From Paracoccus homiensis (GTDB lineage: Bacteria; Pseudomonadota; Alphaproteobacteria; Rhodobacterales; Rhodobacteraceae): a stretch of 64,000 bases of DNA. The notes beneath the pieces were generated by a model. That model was given only the letters and a program-made list of their open reading frames with translations, was not told where the DNA came from and made no database searches. The stretch spans positions 1-64,000 of the forward strand of contig NZ_FOHO01000012.1 in NCBI RefSeq assembly GCF_900111675.1, read 5' to 3'. Numbering within the stretch: position 1 is the first letter of the stretch; every line of letters starts with the position of its first letter. The position numbers were made by a program, and so were the translations under genes. Shown one piece after another: positions 48,945 to 56,575 of the stretch.

Positions 48945-49547
48945 ATGGACTGGCTCATCTATAACCAAACCCCCGTCTGCATCCGCGACGAGATCGCACG
49001 GCTTTGCACATGGGACAACGAGACAGGACGGGGTTTCCCCGTCCTCATCAGCCGCAAGGGGTCCGTCTGGTATGCCGCCGTGCGCAGCGAACCCGCGATC
49101 GGACAGCTGGTCAGCGGCACCGATGCCAGCGGCAGTTTCGAGACCGATGCCACGGGCGGCTATACGTTCGCCGCTGTCTTCCTGACACGCCGGGAAGGCG
49201 GCGGCTGGGGCTACAAGGACATGGACGAAACGGCTGGTCCGGTCGAATGCGAAGCCCCGGCAAAACTTCTGGACCTGCTGTCAACCACCACCCATGAATA
49301 TGCGCTGGACTGGCGGCAGTGGTGTCGCAGCCACGCGGCCCGCACCGGCCGTCGCCTGAAGGCGGGCGACGTGATCCGGTTCCCTGAACCGTTGAGGTTC
49401 AGCGATGGCAGCGAGGGGCAGACCTTCCGGGTCAACAAGGAACGCTTCGCCGGGGCGAACCGGGCGACCACCTTTTTCACCTGCATCGCGACAGGCGCAG
49501 ATTGCCGCATCAGCCGCGTCATGTCGCGTGACTGGACCCGCATCTGA
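48945..49547 (+). CDS. Hypothetical plasmid protein (possibly DUF6927-like)
   Basis: 200 residues: MDWLIYNQTPVCIRDEIARL, AVFLTRREGGGWGYKDMDET, and CEAPAKLLDLLSTTTHEYAL then WRQWCRSHAA. The C-terminal half (KAGDVIRFPEPLRFSDGSEG) looks like a small beta domain. I recall similar plasmid proteins under a DUF6927 label, but not with certainty. Second gene of cluster B. Confidence 0.65.
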   Translation: MDWLIYNQTPVCIRDEIARLCTWDNETGRGFPVLISRKGSVWYAAVRSEPAIGQLVSGTDASGSFETDATGGYTFAAVFLTRREGGGWGYKDMDETAGPVECEAPAKLLDLLSTTTHEYALDWRQWCRSHAARTGRRLKAGDVIRFPEPLRFSDGSEGQTFRVNKERFAGANRATTFFTCIATGADCRISRVMSRDWTRI

Positions 49548-49607
49548 GCCGCGCGCGCCGCGCCTGACGGCGCGGCGCCCTGCCCCCAACGCCACAAGGA
49601 CTTTGAC

Positions 49608-50393
49608 ATGGCCCATCAAGCCGTGACCGCATTCGTGCGCGCACTCGATCAGTTCGACCGCTCGAAGACCCGCACCGAGGTTTTCCGGATCTTCTGCGAA
49701 ATGGCCTTCTGCGCCCTGGCGAAGCGCGCCTCGCCCTTTGCCGATCAGCGCGACCGGCTGGAAGCGCAATTTTTGGAGTGCGTCCGCATGTTGCCGAACA
49801 AGGACGACGTGCGGCGCATGCCTGAAATGATGGCGATCGCCATCCAGACCATTGCCGCCGGGGGCGTCGATTTCTTCGGCCAGGCAGCGGCCGAGATCGG
49901 CGCACTCGATGCCCGCCTGGGCCAGTTCTTTTCCCCCTACGAGGTCAGCCGCATGATGGCCGAAATGTCCCTTGGTCATGTGTCGGCCCAAATCGAGGAA
50001 CAAGGCTTCATCACTATCTCGGAACCCGCCGCAGGCGCGGGCGGAATGGTGCTGGCCGTGGCCGATGTGATCGAGAAACAGGGTTTCGACCCGGCCCGGC
50101 ATATCTGGGTCGAGGCCGTGGAGCTGTCTCGCGCCACCTTTCACATGGCCTATGTCCAGATCGCCGCGCGAGGTGTCGCCGGACAAGTGATCAATGGCAA
50201 CAGCCTGTCACTCGAAACCTACGATCAGGCATTCACCCCGGCCGCGCCCGCATTTCATGCGATGAACGGCCATCCTTTCGCCAAACAGCAGGAAGCCGCG
50301 CGGCAGGCGGCCGAGGTCGAAGAGGCCGCGCAGGCGGGGCGCCGGGAGCTGCTGCGCAGTCCCGCGCCCGCGGCCGCGCGGGCTGTCTGGTAA
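49608..50393 (+). CDS. N6-adenine methylase-like protein lacking motif IV
   Basis: 261 residues. ISEPAAGAGGMVLAVADVIE is a good SAM-binding motif I of type I-like N6 methylases, and FFGQAAAEIGALDARLGQFF with SPYEVSRMMAEM is the usual preceding helical region. Where NPPY/F should stand, only AFHAMNGHPF is found, so catalysis is doubtful. It may bind SAM or DNA without methylating, or mimic a methylase. Third gene of cluster B, before its terminator. Confidence 0.75.
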   Translation: MAHQAVTAFVRALDQFDRSKTRTEVFRIFCEMAFCALAKRASPFADQRDRLEAQFLECVRMLPNKDDVRRMPEMMAIAIQTIAAGGVDFFGQAAAEIGALDARLGQFFSPYEVSRMMAEMSLGHVSAQIEEQGFITISEPAAGAGGMVLAVADVIEKQGFDPARHIWVEAVELSRATFHMAYVQIAARGVAGQVINGNSLSLETYDQAFTPAAPAFHAMNGHPFAKQQEAARQAAEVEEAAQAGRRELLRSPAPAAARAVW

Positions 50394-50437
50394 TAAGATT
50401 GACGGGGGTAAGCGAGTTCTCTACGCCCCCTACAGAT

Positions 50438-50485
50438 CCTTCTGCGACGAAGGTTTAACTGGGCCGCCCTCGGGCGGCCCCTTTC
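50438..50485 (+). terminator. Palindromic 16-mer plus terminator closing cluster B
   Basis: CCTTCTGCGACGAAGG (50438-50453) is followed by the stem GGGCCGCC/GGCGGCCC (50461-50480) and CTTTCTTT. Same 16-mer and a closely similar TTAACTGG/TCAACTGG spacer as at 45727. Confidence 0.75.
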
Positions 50486-50499
50486 TTTGCAGGCGCGAC

Positions 50500-50522
50500 T
50501 TATCCACAATTTCTGTGGATCG
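50500..50522. other. DnaA-box-like inverted pair
   Basis: TTATCCACA (50500-50508) equals the DnaA consensus. It is followed five bases on by TGTGGAT in opposite orientation. It lies just after the cluster B terminator. Could be a replication-linked site or chance. Confidence 0.4.
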
Positions 50523-50552
50523 TTCTGGGGAAAGACTGAACGGCAGAACGAC

Positions 50553-50615
50553 GCGAAGAGCCCAAACTACCCGTGACCATGCCGAAGTTTCGCTGTGGCT
50601 GCATTCGTCCGCTCC
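50553..50615 (+). repeat. Dispersed non-coding repeat, copy 3 (partial)
   Basis: CGCGAAGAGCCCAAACTAC is identical to copy 1 over 19 bases, then a more diverged AGTTTCGCTGTGGCTGCATT. Lies at the left edge of the copper cargo block. Confidence 0.5.
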
Positions 50616-50782
50616 GCGACATACTTGCCCGCGCTGCATGGCACCAAACGCCGACACTCATGTGGGACTGCGGTTGTCGGCTGCGTAAACCAGTGAGGCT
50701 GGAAGCACGGGAAGTGGTTCCATTTTGGGATTGACCGCGCCGCCGTCCGAACCCATTTTTGATGCTGCAATCGAGGGTCTTT

Positions 50783-51103
50783 ATGCGCCTAATCGCCGTT
50801 ATCTTCCTGACCAGCATTATGATGCTCGCTGCCCTTCCGCAAATGTCTGCGGCAGGGCCTGCGATGCATGACTGTGCGGCCTGCCCAGAAACGACGGTAC
50901 ATGCAGATCAGCAGGCCCCAGCGAACCAGCACCAAGCTGACGTGCCTTGCGCAGACATGGCGATCTGCGCATCCTATGCCCTTCTCGATACCAGTCAGCC
51001 TTTCCGTGACACTGATCTGCCACGCCTCCGTCATGCGTGGCCGGAGCCACGAAGTGGCACGACGATCAGTCTGTCTTTGGACCTCCCGCCTCCTCGCGCC
51101 TGA
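50783..51103 (+). CDS. Small secreted protein of the copper block
   Basis: 106 residues with a signal peptide (LIAVIFLTSIMMLAALPQMS). The mature part has MHDCAACPETTVHAD, HQADVPCADMAICASYALLD, a Cys/His/Met-rich composition that could bind copper. No named family. It precedes the cytochrome gene by 87 bp on the same strand. A metal-binding or chaperone role is inference from composition and neighbours. Confidence 0.55.
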   Translation: MRLIAVIFLTSIMMLAALPQMSAAGPAMHDCAACPETTVHADQQAPANQHQADVPCADMAICASYALLDTSQPFRDTDLPRLRHAWPEPRSGTTISLSLDLPPPRA

Positions 51104-51190
51104 GCCAGCTTGAGTTGAATCTGGGTCGATTTCGGTCGACCCATCATCAGAGCGCGCGGCCCGCAAAGCCGTGCAGGCCAGGATACTATC

Positions 51191-51631
51191 ATGAACAAAT
51201 TCACCCTCGCCGGGGCCGCGGTTCTTGCCGTGGCGCTCGGTATCTTTGCTGTTACCCGCTTCTCCGAGCAAACCGCCCCCGTACAGGAAACCACGGCGCC
51301 AGAGGATGGCGCGGCCATGGTGGCCATCACGCTGCCCGATACGCTGTCGCCCGAGGGGACGATGGGGAAGCGGGCTTTCGATGCGGTCTGCGCTGATTGT
51401 CATGGCGACAATGCCGCCGGGAAAATGGGGATCGCCCCGCCGCTGATCCACAAGATCTACGAACCGTCGCATCATGGCGACATGGCCTTCCAGATGGCGG
51501 CTGCGAACGGCGTACGCGCACATCATTGGACATTCGGAGACATGCCGCCGCAGCCCGGGGTGACCCGTGCGGATGTGACGTCGATCATTGCCTACATCCG
51601 CGAAATACAGCGCGCCAATGGGATCAACTGA
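51191..51631 (+). CDS. Cytochrome c (class I-like), exported
   Basis: 146 residues. N-terminal signal/anchor FTLAGAAVLAVALGIFAV, one heme site CADCH in KRAFDAVCADCHGDNAAGKM, and a distal Met in WTFGDMPPQPGVT. The C-terminal helix VTSIIAYIREIQRANGI is typical. Periplasmic electron carrier. It is immediately followed by the multicopper oxidase gene (stop and start one base apart), so it may accept or deliver electrons to it. Confidence 0.88.
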   Translation: MNKFTLAGAAVLAVALGIFAVTRFSEQTAPVQETTAPEDGAAMVAITLPDTLSPEGTMGKRAFDAVCADCHGDNAAGKMGIAPPLIHKIYEPSHHGDMAFQMAAANGVRAHHWTFGDMPPQPGVTRADVTSIIAYIREIQRANGIN

Positions 51632-51632
51632 C

Positions 51633-53012
51633 ATGAAGATGACACGACGCGTTTTTTGCGCAGGTCTCGCCACCGTGCCACTGATGCGCCCTGCACAGGC
51701 TCAGGATATGCCGCTTCTAACAGCCAGGTCAGCCACGGTGCAGCTTGCCCCGGATGGCTATCCGGCGACGCCGGTCTGGAGCTACGACGGGACGATCCCT
51801 GGCCCGGTCATCCGCGCCGCTCAGGGCAGCCGGTTGCAGCGACGGTTGGTGAACACGCTGGAGGTTCCGACCTCGGTTCACTGGCATGGCATCCGTATCG
51901 ACAACGCCATGGATGGTGTCGCGGGGCTGACGCAGGACGCGGTGCCGCCCGGTGAGTTCTTCGACTACGCCTACGATCTGCCCGATGCGGGAACCTACTG
52001 GTATCACGCCCATACAAATTCGATGGAACAGGTCGCGCGGGGTCTTTCCGGAGCCCTGATCATCGAAGAGGCCACACCGCCGGATGTGGACCGGGACGAG
52101 GTCCTGATGATCGACGATTGGTTGCTGGACCCCGATACCGGCCTGTTTGTCGATGACTTCGCAGCGCCAATGGTGCGCAGCCACGGAGGCCGGATCGGCA
52201 ACCTTGTGGGGGTGAACGGGCGCTACAATTACAGGCTTTCGGCCCGGCAAAACGAGCGGCTGCGGCTGCGGCTGATCAACTCGGCCAATGCCCAGATCTT
52301 CGGTCTGAAGCTGGAAGGGCTGACCGGCTGGACGGTGTCTCTCGACGGCATGCCTCTCGACACGCCGGAACCGGTGACGGATACGCTTGTGCTTGCACCG
52401 GCACAGCGCATGGATCTGATCGTCGATGTCACCGCCGAGGAAAGGGAAACCGCAGGACTTCTCTTTGCCGCAGCGGATGATACCTGGCGCGTACTGGCTG
52501 AAGTTTCTGTCGAAGGACGTGCCGCCTCAGTTCCGCGCGGTGCGCCTCAGCCCTTGCCACGCAATCCACGCATGGAGGTTGTGGGCGTCGACGCCGCGCC
52601 TGTCCTTGAGATGCCGCTGCAGGGCGGTGCGATGCGCGGCCTGGAAAGCGCAGCCTTCAACGGGCAGAAACTGACCTGGCAGGAGTTGGTGCAACAAGGA
52701 CAGTTCTGGGCGCTGGCCGGACAGGCCGGGCTGGGAGAGGCGCCGTTTGCCACGCTTTCGCGCGGCGAGACGGCCCGCATCCGCATAACCAATGACACGA
52801 TTTTTCCGCACGCGATGCACCTGCACGGGATGCATTTCAGGACGCGTAAGGAAGACGGAAGCCTTGGTCCTCTACGGGACACGGTTCTCGTCATGCCCAA
52901 CGAGACGACGGAGATCGCCTTCGTTGCGGACAATCCGGGAAAGTGGCTGCTGCATTGCCACATGCTGGGGCACGCAGCGTCGGGCATGACGAACTGGATC
53001 ATGGTCAGATGA
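51633..53012 (+). CDS. Multicopper oxidase
   Basis: 459 residues with a Tat-like signal (TRRVFCAGLATV, A-x-A cut near PAQAQ). The copper ligands are all visible: TSVHWHGIRIDN (about 82), YWYHAHTNSMEQ (about 123), HAMHLHGMHF (about 392) and WLLHCHMLGHAASGM (about 441), which include the type 1, 2 and 3 sites. Related to CopA/CueO-type periplasmic copper oxidases that detoxify Cu(I). Its stop overlaps the next cytochrome gene. Confidence 0.92.
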   Translation: MKMTRRVFCAGLATVPLMRPAQAQDMPLLTARSATVQLAPDGYPATPVWSYDGTIPGPVIRAAQGSRLQRRLVNTLEVPTSVHWHGIRIDNAMDGVAGLTQDAVPPGEFFDYAYDLPDAGTYWYHAHTNSMEQVARGLSGALIIEEATPPDVDRDEVLMIDDWLLDPDTGLFVDDFAAPMVRSHGGRIGNLVGVNGRYNYRLSARQNERLRLRLINSANAQIFGLKLEGLTGWTVSLDGMPLDTPEPVTDTLVLAPAQRMDLIVDVTAEERETAGLLFAAADDTWRVLAEVSVEGRAASVPRGAPQPLPRNPRMEVVGVDAAPVLEMPLQGGAMRGLESAAFNGQKLTWQELVQQGQFWALAGQAGLGEAPFATLSRGETARIRITNDTIFPHAMHLHGMHFRTRKEDGSLGPLRDTVLVMPNETTEIAFVADNPGKWLLHCHMLGHAASGMTNWIMVR

Positions 53013-53413
53013 AGGGCCTGATCGCACTTGCAGCAACTCTTGCAAGCTGGGCGCAGGCCGTTGCGGCAGAGGAAGGCATGGATGGCGCAGCTCTGTATCA
53101 GCAGAACTGCGCATCCTGCCATGGGTCGGAGCTTCAGGGGCAGCCGGATTGGCGCAGCCCCGGTCCCGACGGCCGCCTTCCCGCGCCACCCCATGATGCA
53201 ACGGGCCACACTTGGCATCATGGCGACGACATCCTGTTCCGCATCACGCGGGACGGGACTGCCTCGGTGGTCGGCGGGGGATATGAAAGTGACATGCCCG
53301 GCTTTGGCGACAGCCTGAGGGATGCGGAAATTCGAGCGATCCTCGACTACATCAAATCCACCTGGCCCGAGCGCGAACGCGCCAATCAACGTGAAAGAAC
53401 TCAGCAGAAATAG
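53009..53413 (+). CDS. Second exported cytochrome c
   Basis: 134 residues. Signal peptide GLIALAATLASWAQAVAAEE, one heme site CASCH in LYQQNCASCHGSELQGQPD, and distal ligand region SDMPGFGDSLRDAEIRAILD. Start ATG 53009 overlaps the oxidase stop by four bases. Its pairing with the oxidase suggests an electron partner in the periplasm. Confidence 0.88.
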   Translation: MKGLIALAATLASWAQAVAAEEGMDGAALYQQNCASCHGSELQGQPDWRSPGPDGRLPAPPHDATGHTWHHGDDILFRITRDGTASVVGGGYESDMPGFGDSLRDAEIRAILDYIKSTWPERERANQRERTQQK

Positions 53414-53490
53414 GCCGAGAAAAGTCAACTTCTAGGGAACATCCACCCACTGGAAGGTTGTTATTCCCTTAAGCGCACTCGGAGGTGACG

Positions 53491-54315
53491 ATGGCCTATT
53501 CCCGCTTTTTCCTGATGATTGCCGTATCTACGGTCCTGATGTTCGGGTTGATGTACCTGAACACGTATCTGATCAGCCATATCTTCTGGTCAGAAACACG
53601 CGCCTATATGGCAATCGTCATGGGGGCGGTTATGGCCTTCGTCATGCTGGCCTTCATGCTCGGCATGTACAAGAACCGCACGCTCAATATCGCGATATTC
53701 GCGGGCTCCATCATCGGTTTCGCAGGGGCGCTCTGGCTGGTGCGCAGTCAGGTGACGGTGCAGGACCGCGCCTACATGCGGGCGATGATCCCATACCATT
53801 CAATCGCCATCATGACTTCGTCGCGCGCGGAAATCACCGATCCCAGGGTGCGCACTTTGGCCGATGACATCATCTACGCCCAGGATAAGGAAATCGCGGA
53901 GATGCGCTATCTGATCGCGGACATTTCGGCGAATGGAGAGGCGACCCCCGCCGGGGATGCACCGGTAGCCGAACTGAAGCCCGCTCAGGACGCCCTGTCC
54001 AGCGAGGTCGTTTCCAAGGTCGATCCGGAGTTCCTGACGCAGGCAGATATCGCCCAGGTCTTCCCGGATGGGGCCGCGTGCAGCTCCACCTACACTGAAA
54101 CGAGCCCGCCCGTGTTCGTGTCTGGAAACGGCACCGCCTTGGTCAAGATCAGCGGGGATCTTGTCCGCCTCGATGGCGCGGGAGGAAGCTTCAAGGCTGA
54201 CCCGATCACGATTCAGGTGCGCGACAGGGAAGATGATGGTCTTCAGGACTTCGTCATCAGCGCGGGCCCTGACTACGAAGCCGGTTTCCGCGGCCAGTAC
54301 CGCTGCGAGAATTGA
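53491..54315 (+). CDS. DUF305-containing membrane protein
   Basis: About 274 residues. Three hydrophobic helices (FLMIAVSTVLMFGLMYLNTY, MAIVMGAVMAFVMLAFMLGM, and IAIFAGSIIGFAGALWLV) precede a DUF305-type segment, RAYMRAMIPYHSIAIMTSSR, in which His in the I-P-Y-H context is the family marker. The C-terminus is a periplasmic domain. DUF305 proteins recur in copper loci. ATG 53491 follows GGAGGTGACG. Part of the copper block. Confidence 0.85.
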   Translation: MAYSRFFLMIAVSTVLMFGLMYLNTYLISHIFWSETRAYMAIVMGAVMAFVMLAFMLGMYKNRTLNIAIFAGSIIGFAGALWLVRSQVTVQDRAYMRAMIPYHSIAIMTSSRAEITDPRVRTLADDIIYAQDKEIAEMRYLIADISANGEATPAGDAPVAELKPAQDALSSEVVSKVDPEFLTQADIAQVFPDGAACSSTYTETSPPVFVSGNGTALVKISGDLVRLDGAGGSFKADPITIQVRDREDDGLQDFVISAGPDYEAGFRGQYRCEN

Positions 54316-54320
54316 GGAAA

Positions 54321-55088
54321 ATGATCATGCCAAACGATACCGAGAAAACCGCCGTTCTATACCGCATGGTCATGCCTGAGCACACATGCCCCTTTGGTCT
54401 GAAATCCAAAGATTTGCTGGAGCGCAAAGGCTACGTCGTCGAAGATCACCACCTGAAGACCAAGGACGAGACCGAGGCTTTCAAGCGCGAGCATGACGTC
54501 AAGACGACGCCGCAGACCTTCATCGACGGGGAACGGATCGGGGGTCATGACGATCTGCGCATCTTCCTCGGGATCGACCCGCCGAAGGAAGAACAGAGCG
54601 ACACGACCTACCGCCCTGTTATCGCGATCTTTTCGGTATGTGCCCTGCTGGCGCTTGGGCTGGCGTGGCACCAATACGGGACGATCCTGACCTGGCAGAG
54701 CTTCCAGTGGTTCATCTCGCTGTCCATGACCGTGCTTGCGATCCAGAAGCTTCAGGACGTCGAGCAGTTCTCGACCATGTTCCTGAACTACGACCTGCTG
54801 GCGAAACGTTGGGTGCCCTACGGCAAGGCCTATCCCTACGGCGAGGCGCTGGCTGGCATCCTGATGACTGCGGGCGTCCTGACATGGATTTCCGCGCCCG
54901 TTGCCCTGTTCATCGGCACCATTGGGGCGGTCAGCGTGTTCAAGGCTGTCTACATCGACAAGCGCGAATTGAAATGTGCCTGCGTCGGCGGGAACTCCAA
55001 CGTGCCGCTTGGCTTTATTTCCCTGACCGAGAACCTGATGATGATCGTGATGGGCCTCTGGATGGGTTTGCACGCCCTCGGGGGCTGA
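54321..55088 (+). CDS. Glutaredoxin-MauE/DoxX-like fusion protein
   Basis: 255 residues. Residues 1-85 form a glutaredoxin fold: MVMPEHTCPFGLKSKDLLER with a monothiol-like CPFG centre, and VKTTPQTFIDGERIGGHDDL. Residues 95-255 are a four-helix MauE/DoxX-like domain whose C-terminal CACVGGNSNVPLGFISLTEN is a MauE hallmark. Likely a membrane redox protein for thiol or metal-site maturation. ATG 54321 follows GAGGAAA. End of the plus-strand copper block. Confidence 0.85.
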   Translation: MIMPNDTEKTAVLYRMVMPEHTCPFGLKSKDLLERKGYVVEDHHLKTKDETEAFKREHDVKTTPQTFIDGERIGGHDDLRIFLGIDPPKEEQSDTTYRPVIAIFSVCALLALGLAWHQYGTILTWQSFQWFISLSMTVLAIQKLQDVEQFSTMFLNYDLLAKRWVPYGKAYPYGEALAGILMTAGVLTWISAPVALFIGTIGAVSVFKAVYIDKRELKCACVGGNSNVPLGFISLTENLMMIVMGLWMGLHALGG

Positions 55089-55098
55089 GATGAGAAAC

Positions 55099-55121
55099 GG
55101 GGGCGTCGTCGTAACGCCCCC
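55099..55121. terminator. Hairpin between convergent genes
   Basis: GGGGGCGT and ACGCCCCC arms around a 7-base loop, between the glutaredoxin-MauE gene and the converging copD remnant. Probably bidirectional termination. Confidence 0.6.
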
Positions 55122-55135
55122 GGTGTCTTTCCGGC

Positions 55136-55977
55136 TTAGCCGACGTGCTCGGGCGCGACCGTGGATGTGAAGGTGGCAGTGACCAGCAGGATCACGAGGA
55201 AGGCCGCGACCTCCCACCGTATCGACGCCCTCAGCGCGCCAGCGTTTCCGGTCTCGACCAGGGCCGTGGTCAGCCGAAGCTTGTTCAACCCGCCGAGGCC
55301 GAGAAGCAGGGCCACGACGGCCAGTTTCAGCGTCAGGAACTGCCTTCAGGGATGAGTCAGGACCGCGATCGGATGTTCTGCCAAGATCAGCAGGATCACG
55401 ACGCCTGCTGCAACAAGCAGCCCGACCATGACCAGCGCCGCCTGACCGAACCGCTCGACAGTCCGGACCGCCGCCTCGTTGCCGCTGCCAGCCATGTCAT
55501 GGAGCGGATAGAAGCCCCCGATCCAGAAGCTCGCAGCAAGGATATGGATGACGAAAAGCGTCGAAAGCGCCAACCTCGGATCTCCGGTTGCATCACCACG
55601 CAGCGCGAAACTGATGGCGACAAAAACAACACCAAGGAACACTACAGGTCGTGTCCAACTGCGATTGAGCGCGATGGTCGCGATGCCGAGTCGGCCAAGT
55701 ATGTCGGCCTCAACCGACAGCCCAGGTGGGCTAAATAGGGCGATCTGAAGCATCATCGGATCAAGCGCGCCAACAACGCCCCCGTAATAGAAAGCCGCCC
55801 GCAGGGGAATGTTCAGCGTGCTGAAGACAATGCCGACGATGGCTGACCATGCTGCACCGTCAGGAGCTGGAGATTGATGACGGAGCCCGCCGCAAGCAGG
55901 ACACTGACATACATCCCAGCCTTGACGAGGATCGAGGCGATCTGCAGCGGTTCCAGTGCGGCAAGAACTCCGCCCAT
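55136..55977 (-). pseudogene. copD: copD-like copper membrane protein, broken
   Basis: Read on the minus strand from ATG 55977: GGVLAALEPLQIASILVKAG and MYVSVLLAAGSVINLQLL, then the frame must shift (about 55850-55875) to continue PDGAAWSAIVGIVFS, TLFVIHILAASFWIGGFYPL and RFGQAALVMVGLLVAAGVVI. A TGA at about 55347 interrupts before QFLTLKLAVVALLLGLGGLN and NKLRLTTAL to the final stop at 55136. CopD proteins have this multi-helix layout without breaks. Two lesions suggest decay, unless sequencing errors explain them. Confidence 0.7.
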
Positions 55978-56193
55978 GATCAATTCGCGATCTTGAACCC
56001 GAAGCTGCCATTGATCGGGTGATCGAGCCCTCCAGTTGCTGCAAACTCACGACTATTTTTGAAGCGGTAAGTAAGGTCGACATCCGCTATTGCACATGGC
56101 CAACGCTCTACCCCTCGCAGGCCACGGTCGCAGCGAACGGCAGGAAGGTCTCGCATAGCAGAATGGCGTAATGCCGCCCAACAGCAATTCGGC

Positions 56194-56575
56194 GACCCGC
56201 GCGCAGGCGCGGGCCAAGATGATGACAAGGACGTGGCGGGGGATCGACGCGGGCTGCGCCCGCGCTCACCCCCGCCCCGACGATCTTTTCGTTTCCTTTT
56301 GTCCGCCACGCATCCCTGCGTCTGACGGTCAATGGCCAAGCGCCGCGCGATGCGCGTCGTCGTCCAGGCGGGCCGTGTCCTTGGCTTCGCCTGCGGGCCG
56401 CACCACCCCGCCTTCCCGAGCCTTGACAGTCAGCCCCAGGGCCGCGGGCAGGGCTGCGCCCTCCCCGCTTTGCCGTCCGAAAGGCATGGGGCCTTTCGAC
56501 GACAAGCAGAGAGGTCTCGCCCATCGGCGGAAAGCAGGCACCAAGCCCGCGCCGCCCGTCGCAAAGGAGGCCGAC
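56194..56575 (+). promoter_or_regulatory. Leader module copy C (382 bp)
   Basis: Third copy, ending at ATG 56576 of ardC with GCAAAGGAGG as ribosome site. The nested hairpin is best seen here: GGCGGGGG (56235-56242) with CCCCCGCC (56269-56276), and inside it GCGGGC with GCCCGC. The 34-bp core is 56373-56406. Similarity to copies A and B starts and ends at the same points. Confidence 0.75.
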
